From Halisarca cf. caerulea (lineage: Eukaryota > Porifera > Demospongiae > Chondrillida > Halisarcidae), in assembly GCA_963170055.1 (NCBI GenBank), contig CAUJGJ010000434.1, forward strand, positions 2,599,117 through 2,609,116: a stretch of DNA of 10,000 nt. Direction: 5' to 3'. Made by a program: the position numbers and the translations under genes. A model generated the notes under the pieces. It was not told the origin of the DNA, searched no databases, and worked only from the letters and a program-made list of their open reading frames with translations. Below are positions 1-7,576 of the stretch, piece after piece (position 1 is the stretch's first letter; each line of letters begins with the position of its first letter).

Positions 1-238
1 GGTGTCTGGATTAATTTTCAAGCAGCCCGAGCTTATAATAGTAGATCTTACTGAAAATTTAACAGCTTCTGCATATTCTCTACAAAAGTTAAATCAATAT
101 TATTTTCGTTGTTATAACAAATTCAATCTTTTACAATATTTGAAAAAGAATGATTCTGCTTACTAATAGGTAAATTAAGGTCCTACTGAAGTATGGAGTG
201 TGCCAATGTTTCTATAAACTCTGATTTGGCTTGTCTCC
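1..238. other. 3' flank of gene A
   Basis: AT-rich sequence immediately downstream of the gene A stop codon (the gene reads on the minus strand). It should hold the 3' UTR and polyadenylation site, but I see no canonical AATAAA or ATTAAA on the minus strand here. The signal is therefore a variant or lies outside the window. No other coding potential is evident. Confidence 0.5.
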
Positions 239-906
239 TCAGTCTCTATCTCTGATAAGTTTCATTTCTGCAAACTTGAGTGATCGACTGCTGCTGGTAA
301 TTGTACCCCAGATGACTGCCATCCAACCTCGTGTTGCTGTGTTGTGACGGTAGATGCCGTTCAACTGCGCTTGCATGCAGTTGTTATACCACCATCCACC
401 CTTGTAGTTCTCTGCACAATTTACGGTGGTATAAGGGTCGTTGTCTCTGTCCCGTGTGGAGAATGGCATTCCGTTCAGATTTGTACCCTGGGTCAAACTA
501 TCCCCGGCTGTTCCACTGTAGCTTGCAACCTGTAGTTTGTAGTTGCTGTCTGCATTCCCCACCATAAAGAAGTTGTAGCGAGCATACTTCTTCAGGCCTC
601 TGAAATCAGCCATGTCAATTCTCAGTTCAGTTCTGGGATATCTTGTAGTGAGGCAATGGATTTTGTGCAATCCCAGCCAGTGCTCTCCGCAGATTCTGCC
701 AAAGCCCGCAACATAGTCCATCCAGTCTCTATCGAAATCCACAGATCCATCCATTCTTCTCTGGAAGACAGTGTACTGACCGGTGCAATAGACTTCAAAT
801 GGTGGTTGGTCCGGACAACAAGGATCAATAGTGTAGACTCCATCACGGGTGCATCCACTGTCATAGATCTCCTTGCAGTCCCGAGGCCATGGTGCCGAAA
901 AGTTAC
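239..906 (-). CDS. Gene A exon 2: secreted fibrinogen-related domain protein
   Basis: Terminal exon encoding a complete fibrinogen C-terminal (FReD) domain, the fold of ficolins and tachylectins, which bind acetylated sugars outside the cell. Joined to exon 1 (3240-3309) it gives 245 residues, with the domain at about 31-241. Visible landmarks are PRDC (31-34), DGVYTIDP (45-52), VFQRRMDGS (70-78), GEHWLGL (97-103), TELRIDMADF (116-125), the calcium-site motif DRDND (176-180), NCA (186-188), GGWWYNNC (193-200), LNGIY (205-209) and SLKFAEMKL (232-240). The exon begins after the acceptor GCATGCGCAG, which is preceded by a pyrimidine-rich tract. An open frame continues upstream to 952, but it begins at TTG and translates that tract, so I exclude it. 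Oddities: the loop after VYC is about three residues shorter than in gene B and lacks the family's usual GGGW; there are extra cysteines C53 and C96; Met follows the last Cys where His is usual. The ligand is unknown. Confidence 0.9.
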
Positions 907-1038
907 CTGCGCATGCATGAAGAATTGTGAGAAACAAACAATTAAAGAGCAATCAGTTTGTCTCTGTTAGGCCATGCAAATAATTTTATGTTTCTGGTCC
1001 CCTTCCTGGTCAAAACATTGGGGGAAAAGAAGAAAAAC

Positions 1039-1100
1039 AAGCGATTCGAGTTTAAAAAACTCGTGGGCCGCCTATACGGCCCTGGAAACTCGAATCGCTT
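1039..1100. repeat. Nested perfect inverted repeat (hairpin)
   Basis: The outer arms AAGCGATTCGAGTTT (1039-1053) and AAACTCGAATCGCTT (1086-1100) are perfect 15-bp reverse complements. Inside lies a second perfect stem, GGGCCG (1065-1070) with CGGCCC (1077-1082), around the six-base loop CCTATA. It would fold strongly as DNA or RNA. I see no target site duplication flanking it. Confidence 0.85.
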
Positions 1101-1248
1101 GGAAATCGTCGTTATTGACTAAAATAATACTTTGAAGAACTCTTCTGGTCGAAAAGACTCTTCGCTGATAAAAGCAGGAGCAGACGAATGAATTTCACCG
1201 AAATATAGCCAAAAGATTACGTACCGACTTCGCGTCCGCCATGTTGTT

Positions 1249-1250
<2 letters not shown>

Positions 1251-1291
<41 letters not shown>
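1251..1291. repeat. (TA)n microsatellite
   Basis: About 20 uninterrupted TA units, flanked directly on both sides by TTGACA (1247-1252 and 1291-1296). A long apparent minus-strand frame across 1119-1376 runs through this tract as alternating Ile and Tyr and is not taken as coding. Confidence 0.95.
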
Positions 1292-1293
<2 letters not shown>

Positions 1294-1343
1294 ACATCGT
1301 TCCGGACGTTCCGGACACTTCCGGTGAAAGTAAAAACAATATA

Positions 1344-1363
1344 GGGCCGCCTTCCGGCGGCCC
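1344..1363. repeat. GC-rich perfect hairpin
   Basis: The arms GGGCCGCC and GGCGGCCC pair perfectly over 8 bp around a TTCC loop. It shares the GGGCCGCC core with the inner stem of the hairpin at 1039-1100, which suggests the two belong to one element or regulatory block. Confidence 0.75.
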
Positions 1364-1616
1364 AATTAGTGAGCATACTGGTTCATACCCTGACCAAAAT
1401 CAGGGAAAGCATGTGTCTTTAGCATGAACGCAAACACAACCATTGTGTTATTGTGGGACTAGTGGCTGTCTTGTTCCATACATACATGCACTCCCCATCT
1501 AATATTGTGCTGTATAAGTTTGTATCATCTTTCAACTTGTTTTGGCTCAACATTCTTATTAGCATTACTAGTATCTATTCACAATTATGAGAAGCCTTCG
1601 ATTGGGCATGGATTGG

Positions 1617-1638
1617 AAAAATAAAAATAAAAATAAAT
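1617..1638 (+). repeat. A-rich short repeat
   Basis: Short run of AAAAAT-type units just downstream of GGATTGG. Low complexity only; it might be a decayed retroelement tail, but nothing upstream supports that. Confidence 0.5.
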
Positions 1639-1721
1639 ACCCTGTTGACCCCTGGAAAGATGACCTACACCACAACCATATATTTGTGTGGCCTTATATT
1701 ACAGCTTTTTCATCATATATA

Positions 1722-1905
1722 CAGTGAAACCTCTGTAATCCAACCATTTTTGGAACAAGAATAAAGCAGATTATAGGAGCTTGTCAGACTACAGAGTGCC
1801 TCTTACCATATACTGTAATATGGTAACTGTACCTAGCAATAAGAATATGGTCGGTTTAGAGAGAATATCGGATTATAGAGGTGTCAGATTAGAGAGGTTT
1901 CATTG
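1722..1905. mobile_element. Pogo/Tigger-like MITE 1
   Basis: A 184-bp non-autonomous element. It starts CAGTGAAACCTCTGTAATCC and its other end, read in reverse complement, starts CAATGAAACCTCTCTAATCT. The imperfect terminal inverted repeat matches at about 19 of 24 positions. TA dinucleotides flank both ends (1720-1721 and 1906-1907), as expected for the Tc1/mariner superfamily, and CAGT ends with AAACCTC are typical of pogo/Tigger elements. No transposase is encoded. Confidence 0.8.
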
Positions 1906-2030
1906 TACTCAATGGCAAGGCTCTTTGTTCCCTATTACTTTACTGTAATAGTAAAATGTGTCACACAGACCACTGGTATGTGCAGAGGCCAAACCACCTG
2001 TCTATAATAATATACTGAGTCCACTGCATG

Positions 2031-2300
2031 TTGGTCAGCCTGTGGACCAGCCAGGCACCTCTACATAGTTATAGGACCGCCTGTCGATAGAGACCACTGT
2101 AGGTCAGCCTGTGGACCAGAAGTAATATATCATATACGGCACCTGGCCCCACATACAGTAGGACCGCCTGTCGATAGAGAGCAATGTAGGTCAGCCTGTG
2201 GACCAGAAGTAATATATCATATATGGCACCTGGCCCCACATACAGTAGGACCGCCTGTCCATAGAGACCACTGTAGGTTGGTCTGTGGAACAGCCAGCCA
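2031..2300 (+). repeat. 87-bp tandem repeat
   Basis: Direct repeat with an 87-base period. The block AGGTCAGCCTGTGGACCAG begins at 2101 and 2188, with a diverged partial copy at 2275 and an irregularly spaced one near 2031. The block GGACCGCCTGTC recurs in step after 2073, 2160 and 2247. The two full units (2101-2187 and 2188-2274) differ at only about five positions. The core resembles the 70-bp repeat at 9141 and 9429, so this is a local expansion of a dispersed family. Confidence 0.85.
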
Positions 2301-2316
2301 TTATACTACAACATTA

Positions 2317-2499
2317 CAGTAAAACCTCCATAAAAGGACCTCCAAAATGTATATAGAAATGTCCTTTAACAGGACACCATTCCTCTATCTCATTTGAGTA
2401 CGTCCCTCACATTGTCATGTGTACAGTTGGATCCTCCCAAATAAAAGAACACCACCATAAACAGGACAGTTTACTGTGGTCCCATTGGGGTCTTTACTG
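2317..2499. mobile_element. Pogo/Tigger-like MITE 2
   Basis: A 183-bp element beginning CAGTAAAACCTCCATAAAAG; the reverse complement of its other end begins CAGTAAAGACCCCAATGGG. TA flanks both ends (2315-2316 and 2500-2501). It is almost the same length as MITE 1 but has different internal sequence. No coding capacity. Confidence 0.75.
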
Positions 2500-3239
2500 T
2501 ATGCACAGCCCTTCCACATAAGGACCTTGTATCTATGGAGACCATACATATGATCAGTTGATCCCTTGAGTGGTCATTAATTATTATACAGATTAAAATT
2601 TATGCATAATATGTATAAAGTGTATTGAGACTTGTTTTAAACAGCACTAATTAAAGTATAACATTAATTCTTACTAATGATCATGAGAGCCGCTTTGGGT
2701 GTCAACAACCTGTAGCTGGCCATTACATGAAGCATGCTGCACAAGATATCATGCGGCCATGAAAACTCTATTCAAGGTGCATATATTATACTGCTATAGA
2801 CCACTGATCAATGCATGTGCTCCTGGCAGTGTAGAACTAAGTACAGTAACACTTGCCCTCACCCTGTCCTGGTGCAGGCTGTACAATACCTACTGTCTTT
2901 TCTGTGTCATTTTGTGTCTACCTACTCTATAGTAATATGCATGAAAATGAATGCGAATGGCAAATTAACTTGGAAACTATAATAGTAAAACTCTGTTGGT
3001 AAGTACCTTGGTTAGTATGTTAGTAGTAGTTAACGGAAGTCTTATAATGCATTCTTATAGTCACTGATGGAAGTGGATAAAATGTTCCATAAATAAACAG
3101 CTAAGATAGAAGGGAAGGCAAAATAGATACTCCCAATCAGAGTTTCTTGCTGTCCAAGTTGCCTGTCAGGGGTATTGCATGAGGTAGGGACAGAACAATG
3201 GAGTATGTATATCCTGTTCTTATGTGTTGTGTGACTCAC

Positions 3240-3309
3240 ATTGTCCATATGCTGTAGCAGCTAGTAGAAGTATCCCAATAGTTGCTGATCCAAGACTGAA
3301 GTGGATCAT
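3240..3309 (-). CDS. Gene A exon 1: signal peptide
   Basis: First coding exon, 23 codons plus one base. It starts MIHFSLGS and carries the hydrophobic core IGILLLAATA followed by YGQ, a clear eukaryotic secretion signal, probably cleaved near AYG/Q. The exon ends in CAAT before the consensus donor GTGAGT, leaving one base (T) that joins GT of exon 2 to make Cys24. The ATG is supported by the signal peptide, by 100% identity with gene B exon 1, and by a TATA box 92 bases upstream. A longer open frame (3042-3248) runs into the intron and is not real. The link to exon 2 at 239-906 is inferred from matching phase, order and strand. Confidence 0.85.
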
Positions 3310-3393
3310 GTTGAGTTGTTCCTGATCTGAATGGTATCTCTTTATCCTAGTTCTCTAGTACTTGGTATTTCTGCTGGTTGAGTTAGGAGTTAT

Positions 3394-3430
3394 CTTTTAT
3401 ACGTGTTGTTAGTGGGTGCGTACAAGTGAT
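3394..3430 (-). promoter_or_regulatory. Gene A core promoter (TATA plus upstream block)
   Basis: On the minus strand TATAAAAG lies at 3401-3394, 92 bases before the ATG, and is immediately preceded by the block CACTTGTACGCACCCACTAA continuing CAAC. The same arrangement occurs before gene B. Transcription should begin roughly 25-32 bases downstream of the TATA box, giving a 5' UTR of about 60 bases. Confidence 0.75.
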
Positions 3431-3575
3431 TAAGGTCAACATGACAAAGTTTGTTACCATGGATACTGTCATGCAGACCTAGGGCTATACTTAAGAATCT
3501 TGCAATGTTGATAAGGTTTACATTAGCAGGGCAAAGATATTTGTCATACATTTCACTGGGTTCAGCAGCTGGGAG

Positions 3576-3922
3576 TGAGGGGGCTGGGTGGTGGGAGTGA
3601 GAAGGTGGGGGTTGAAGGTGAGGAATGAGGGGATGGGGGTGGGGGGATGGGATGGAAGGTGGGGAATGAGAGGGTGGGGCGAAGGTGGGGTGGGGATAGA
3701 AGGGTGGGGATGGAAGGGTGGGAATGAGGGGGTGGGGTTAGGGTGGGCTGAAGGGGTGGGGAATGAGGGTGTGGGGGCTAGGGTGGGGTGAGGGGTAGGG
3801 ATGGAAGGTACGTGGGGAATGTGTGGTTGGGGATGGAAGGTGGGGAATGAGGGGGGATGGGGTGAGGGTGGGGTGAGCGTGTGGGAATGAAAGGTGGGGA
3901 ATGAGGGGGGGTGGACGTAGGT
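3576..3922 (+). repeat. G-rich minisatellite with quadruplex potential
   Basis: About 350 bases of degenerate tandem units such as GGTGGGGAATGAGGG and GGGGATGGAAGG, almost pyrimidine-free on the + strand apart from T. It includes a textbook quadruplex pattern at 3728-3747: G runs of 5, 4, 3 and 3 with loops of 1, 3 and 1. It starts about 175 bases upstream of the gene A TATA box. Open frames through it (Pro/His/Ser-rich on the minus strand, Gly/Val/Trp-rich on the plus) are products of the repeat. Confidence 0.9.
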
Positions 3923-5189
3923 GAGGGGATGATGGTTGGAGGCATAAAAGTACAAGTATTTAATAGTATCAAAATTATAGTGTTGTAATCAGTTAAACCA
4001 TAGAGTTAAAACTTTGAATTCATAGTAGAGCATTAACTGGATCACAGGTATATATTTATAATATTCACAAGAATATGCCGAAATTTACTGTTACAGTGTT
4101 CTTTATAATGGGTTCCCACTGTACTTATAATGTTACAGTACTTGGTGTATATGTTTATGTATGTTATGTGAAAGAAACACACGGTATATAACATGTACTG
4201 TTTTCCGCTTTGCATTACTTTGTGCAAGCAAAGGTGACCATTGCATGGTGTGATATCCTTCGCAGATCAAGTTCTGCTTTCCACTTTGACACTTTTCTTT
4301 AAGATGCGTTTCGATGCGGAGCATCGATCACACTTCTGTACTTATTTCCATACTTTATGGTAACTCCTGGTCTGTAGAATGCGTAGCTTTATGAATTGTT
4401 GCTAAACTCTACATACAACTCATGCATTGTGACCTGAAGCACTTTCACTGTTACATTACATATATTTGGAGCACAATCCAACACATGAATGAATGCAAAC
4501 TTCTGAGCCACTAAGGTGGAGAAAAATATTATATGGTCGACTTATTGTCTCCTTGAATACATGACACTTTCATAGTAATATTATATAATATTAGTATGTG
4601 TTGGTATGAAACATTAATGCAGATCTTACAATTGTCGGAATTTGCTGTGGTGTGCATTCAATGGCTTCATTGGTGAGAGAGGAAAAGTTAGGGAAATGAA
4701 AGCCTGAGTGATTTGCACATAGTTGCACCAGAACTAATCAAAATACGATTAGCTCTTTTACAGATCAATATATTCATGTTTATAATAAGGTTATATAAGA
4801 TATAATATTATGATGACATGGCCTATTGCCATCTTGCCCAACGACTGTCTGTTGCTGTCCAAAAGGGCAATACATTGTCCGTCCGCGGATCAATGCAATA
4901 GACTACTTTTTTGTGTTTTGTTTGTTTTGTTGTTGTCTTTCGTTTACTTGATTGTTTTTTTTTCTTTGGATGTATGTTGTAGGTGTACTGTTTTGTTTCT
5001 GTATGCATAGTTATAATATTATTGTTATTGATAATAATACTTCTTCTATATATTACAGTGTAATATAATTTTTGTGTATTATATATCATAATAATATTAT
5101 TATATTATGATTATTATATTCTAATATTATATAATTATTAAATTCATGGTTATAAGCATAATATGCTAAGTCAATAAGCGTTGCTTATA
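3923..5189. other. Intergenic AT-rich DNA between genes A and B
   Basis: No convincing gene. It holds a possible short remnant of a pogo-like end at 4092-4122 (CACTGTA and TACAGTG around TTATAATGGGTTCCC) and a 7-bp-arm palindrome, TCGATGC-GGA-GCATCGA, at 4311-4327. From about 5000 to 5160 the sequence is nearly pure A/T with ATAATATTATT-type runs. Short open frames at 4042-4324 and 4810-5089 show no domain or signal. Confidence 0.6.
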
Positions 5190-5349
5190 CAGTCAAACCT
5201 CAGTATAACGAACCCCCTCGGGACCACTGAAAAGGTTCACTATATCAGGGTTCATTTTCATAGAGTAAACAGGTGTACATTCTAAGGTCTATGTTCGTTA
5301 TATCAGGGAGTTCATTGTATCCAGGGTTCATTATAGTGAGGTTCGACTG
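5190..5349. mobile_element. Pogo/Tigger-like MITE 3
   Basis: A 160-bp element with strong terminal inverted repeats. The left end is CAGTCAAACCTCAGTATAAC and the right end, in reverse complement, is CAGTCGAACCTCACTATAAT; about 21 of 24 positions match. TA flanks at 5188-5189 and 5350-5351. The AACCTC-TATAACGAA end is the classic Tigger/pogo type. It is the best preserved of the set. Confidence 0.87.
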
Positions 5350-5379
5350 TAGTTAATGTACATGCATAATCCTTAATTC

Positions 5380-5876
5380 CAGTGGGCCCCTGTTAATCGC
5401 ATACCCTCTGGACCAGGCCAAATTATTCCATTATCCAGAATATTCCTCAATCCAGAACATACATTCCTGCTGTGCCAATAGTGGAATTGTCTTTGTATAT
5501 TAAAAATATGAATATTTGCATGTATTATAAATATAAACATATACAATGGATGGAATAGAAAGTTTAAAAAGGGAATTCTAAGAGGAAGTAAGCAATGTTA
5601 TAGATTTTTCACTGCAGGGTTGCTATAACTGACTTGCAATTGGATTAACTTGTGTTCACAGTGCTATTCTTATGAGCAGTACAGTTCATATATTATTTGA
5701 ATATGAATGATTTCAAATTCTTATTCCTATATCCAAAATATTCCTTTAAGTGGTATTCCTTTGAGGAGTTATTTTACTACAGTGAATATATATACAAATG
5801 ATTCTGCAGTACTTGCAGTTTACATTCCATTGACCAGAATACTCCTTTAACTGTTATGCGATTAAGTGGACCACTG
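5380..5876. mobile_element. Longer pogo-like non-autonomous element 4
   Basis: About 497 bp between CAGTGGGCCCC (5380) and GGACCACTG (ending 5876). The ends pair as inverted repeats and share an exact TTAATCGCATA block. The sub-terminal regions repeat ATTCC- and CCAGAAT-type words in inverted order. The right flank is TA; the left is TC, consistent with one mutation in a TA duplication. No transposase frame was seen. Confidence 0.65.
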
Positions 5877-6307
5877 TATTGGCAAAATGGAGGCCATCCC
5901 ATATTGCGGAATCTACCTTGACCACCATGCATGCATGTACATGTGACTGTGAGTATAATACTCACATTACAAGCACCCTCTATATATATGATCCTCAAGC
6001 ACCCTCTATATACATGAATGTAATCTGAATGAACGTATTGTTTGACTCAGTAGCTCACATTTTGATTTAGTGTACTTAATAAAGCAGTTAACAGCATACA
6101 TTTTAATTCCTACTATTTCCCATGTGCTTTATCTATTATATGCTTGTAAGAACACTGTTAATGAATAATGGTATATATATATATATGATCTGGTGGGGAC
6201 CATTAAAGCCTATAGGTGTATATTGACAGATCCAGCTAGCAGGTGACATCATTATACAGTAAGTACTGAATATATAGTGACCTTCTTGTATAGTACTGAT
6301 AAAGAAC
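5877..6307. other. Intergenic DNA with a short duplication
   Basis: No gene. It contains a two-copy direct repeat of CAAGCACCCTCTATATA at 5970 and 5996 (26-base period) and a short (TA)n run near 6172-6186. Confidence 0.6.
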
Positions 6308-6405
6308 GTACACCCGTGTGTACACACATAAGTACATGCATGCACACACACTGGTACCTGCGTATGCACATACAGATGACAACATGCACACAAACATGCA
6401 TGTTA

Positions 6406-6440
<35 letters not shown>

Positions 6441-6478
6441 CACATACACACACACACATGCACGCACACAAACACATA

Positions 6479-6520
<42 letters not shown>

Positions 6521-6530
6521 TGCACAACTG
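6308..6530 (+). repeat. (CA)n microsatellite region
   Basis: CA-rich tract, purest at 6406-6434 and 6480-6514, with TA, CATG and AAAC interruptions. Open frames on both strands here translate only the dinucleotide (Cys/Val or Thr/His) and are not genes. Confidence 0.95.
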
Positions 6531-6823
6531 CACATATATAATATTTTACATAAAGATGCTAGGATTGGTGTGTATTATAATATTAGTATGATGTGTGCAT
6601 GTATTATAATAATATGTATATATACATGTATGTATAAATGAATGACATTGTATACTTTGTATAGGGCACAAGCATGCATCTTAACTTTAATACACTAAAC
6701 TTATCACATTATTAAGAATTGTTATCATGTTAAATACAAAGCACACAATCATGGAATACAATCTGTTTGCAAATGTAATATTTATGCATATCACATGTAC
6801 AATTTTACTTAATTGTTTATCTA
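6531..6823. other. AT-rich intergenic DNA downstream of gene B
   Basis: Plain AT-rich sequence with TATAATATTA-type runs and no coding signal or recognised repeat. Confidence 0.5.
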
Positions 6824-6829
6824 TTTATT
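6824..6829 (-). terminator. Gene B polyadenylation signal
   Basis: Canonical AATAAA on the minus strand about 86 bases after the gene B stop codon, a reasonable 3' UTR length. It would separate gene B transcription from gene A further along the same strand. Confidence 0.6.
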
Positions 6830-6914
6830 ATGTTATGCTGTGTTAATTATGAAGCTAAACATTGCTAATTATAGAGTTAAACATTAATCTATATAGTGAT
6901 TATACACAATACTT

Positions 6915-7576
6915 TCAACCTCGAAAACGCAGCTTCATTTGGGCAAACTTGAGAGAGAGCCACCTGTTACTGAAAGTAAACCATACAACACCTTTGTGGG
7001 AAATAGTGGCTCCATTGAGGTAGCGTCCATTCAGATCCACATAGAAGCAGTTCCTGAACCACCCAGCTCCACCGTATGCAGATGCACAGTTTCTACCATT
7101 TTTATCATTGTCTCTGTCCTTGGTAGTGAAAGGCATCCCATTGTTGTGGGATGCTAAAGCATTCCCCGCAGTTCCTGTGTAACCCGCTACATTTAGTCTG
7201 TAGTTTGTTACTTTGTTACCCACTGAAAAAAAATAATAGCGGGCGTATTTGTAAACTCCATTGAAGTCAGCTAAATCCACCCTCAGTTCAGTTCTCGGTC
7301 TTCGTGTTGTGAGGCAGTGGATCTTCTCCAACCCTAACCAGTGCTCTCCTTTGAGCTGTCCAAAACCATTGACATATTCTGTCCATCCTCTGTAGAAGTT
7401 TTCAGATCCATCCATTCTTGACTGGAAGACTATCCATCTTCCATTCTTCATGTCACAGAAGACATCAAAGGGCTTATTGTCAGGGCACCCTGGGTCAATA
7501 GTGTAGACACCATCTTCTTTGCATCCTCTCTCATAAACTCCTCTGCAGTCACGAGGTATGGGCAATCCAGGTTCAC
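6915..7576 (-). CDS. Gene B exon 2: secreted fibrinogen-related domain protein
   Basis: Terminal exon of the second gene, carrying a whole FReD domain; with exon 1 (8665-8734) the protein has 243 residues. Landmarks are PRDC (31-34), DGVYTIDPGCPD (45-56), FDVFCDM (60-66), WIVFQSRMDGS (71-81), GEHWLGLEKIHCLTT (100-114), TELRVDLADF (119-128), calcium-site motif DRDND (177-181), NCA (186-188), WFRNC (196-200), LNGRY (205-209) and SLKFAQMKL (231-239). Eight cysteines (24, 34, 42, 54, 64, 111, 187, 200) match gene A one for one. The exon starts after the acceptor ATCTTCAG, in phase 1. The open frame runs on to 7691, but that part is intron: it has no signal peptide and joins badly. Oddities: Phe follows the last Cys where His is usual, and the motif KNGRW replaces the family's longer GGGW loop. 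An extracellular lectin or immune-type recognition role is inferred from the family only. Confidence 0.92.

Larger units (their letters stand above)
1020..1370. other. CpG-rich island inside gene A intron
   Basis: I count about 26 CpG dinucleotides here, against about 4 in the following 650 bases. The island contains a nested hairpin (1039-1100), a second GC-rich hairpin (1344-1363) and three TTCCGG repeats (1300-1324). On the minus strand it has the ETS-type motif ACCGGAAGTG (1325-1316), and also AACATGGCGG, a good start-codon context, with its ATG at 1242-1240. Six codons after that ATG comes a possible splice donor, GTACGTAA. It could be an unmethylated promoter with a tiny first exon, or a recently inserted element not yet depleted of CpG. 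The CpG contrast is seen; the function is inferred. Confidence 0.5.
907..3239 (-). other. Gene A intron 1 (2,333 bp, phase 1)
   Basis: Inferred from a GTGAGT donor (3239 downward) and a CAG acceptor (ending at 907). Both are in phase 1, so the split codon T+GT gives Cys24. The intron is a landing zone for repeats: a CpG-rich island with hairpins (1020-1370), a (TA)n tract, an A-rich stretch, two TA-flanked MITEs and an 87-bp tandem repeat. I see no additional FReD-like or coiled-coil exon. The stretch from about 2510 to 3200 is plain AT-rich sequence without recognisable features. Confidence 0.8.

Noticed and set aside
907..952. Apparent signal peptide directly upstream of the gene A FReD domain
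   Set aside because: It starts at TTG, not ATG, and the DNA is a pyrimidine tract ending in a CAG acceptor. A better signal exon in the same phase exists at 3240-3309 and is duplicated in gene B.
331..970. Plus-strand and alternate-frame open frames across the gene A FReD exon
   Set aside because: They are shadows of the minus-strand coding frame; no domain or composition of their own.
1119..1376. 85-codon minus-strand open frame
   Set aside because: It runs through a (TA)n tract. The tail SAPAFISEESFRPEEFF reads plausibly, but no family is recognisable and the well-placed ATG at 1242 is in another frame.
2699..2932. 77-codon plus-strand open frame
   Set aside because: Intronic, no recognisable domain, Cys/Leu-rich by chance, and no promoter or splice support.
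3518..3972. Pro/His/Ser-rich and Gly/Trp-rich open frames
   Set aside because: They translate a G-rich minisatellite in several frames at once; low-complexity only.
4311..4327. Palindrome TCGATGC-GGA-GCATCGA as a possible regulatory site
   Set aside because: Seven-base arms are within chance expectation for 10 kb and no neighbouring gene uses it.
4810..5089. Overlapping open frames on both strands, Leu/Phe/Val-rich on the plus strand
   Set aside because: T-rich low-complexity DNA produces hydrophobic residues; no start context or homologue in the window.
5777..5998. 73-codon minus-strand open frame
   Set aside because: It lies mostly across the right end of the pogo-like element and shows no transposase motif.
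6236..6641. Cys/Val-rich and Thr/His-rich open frames on both strands
   Set aside because: They are translations of the (CA)n microsatellite.
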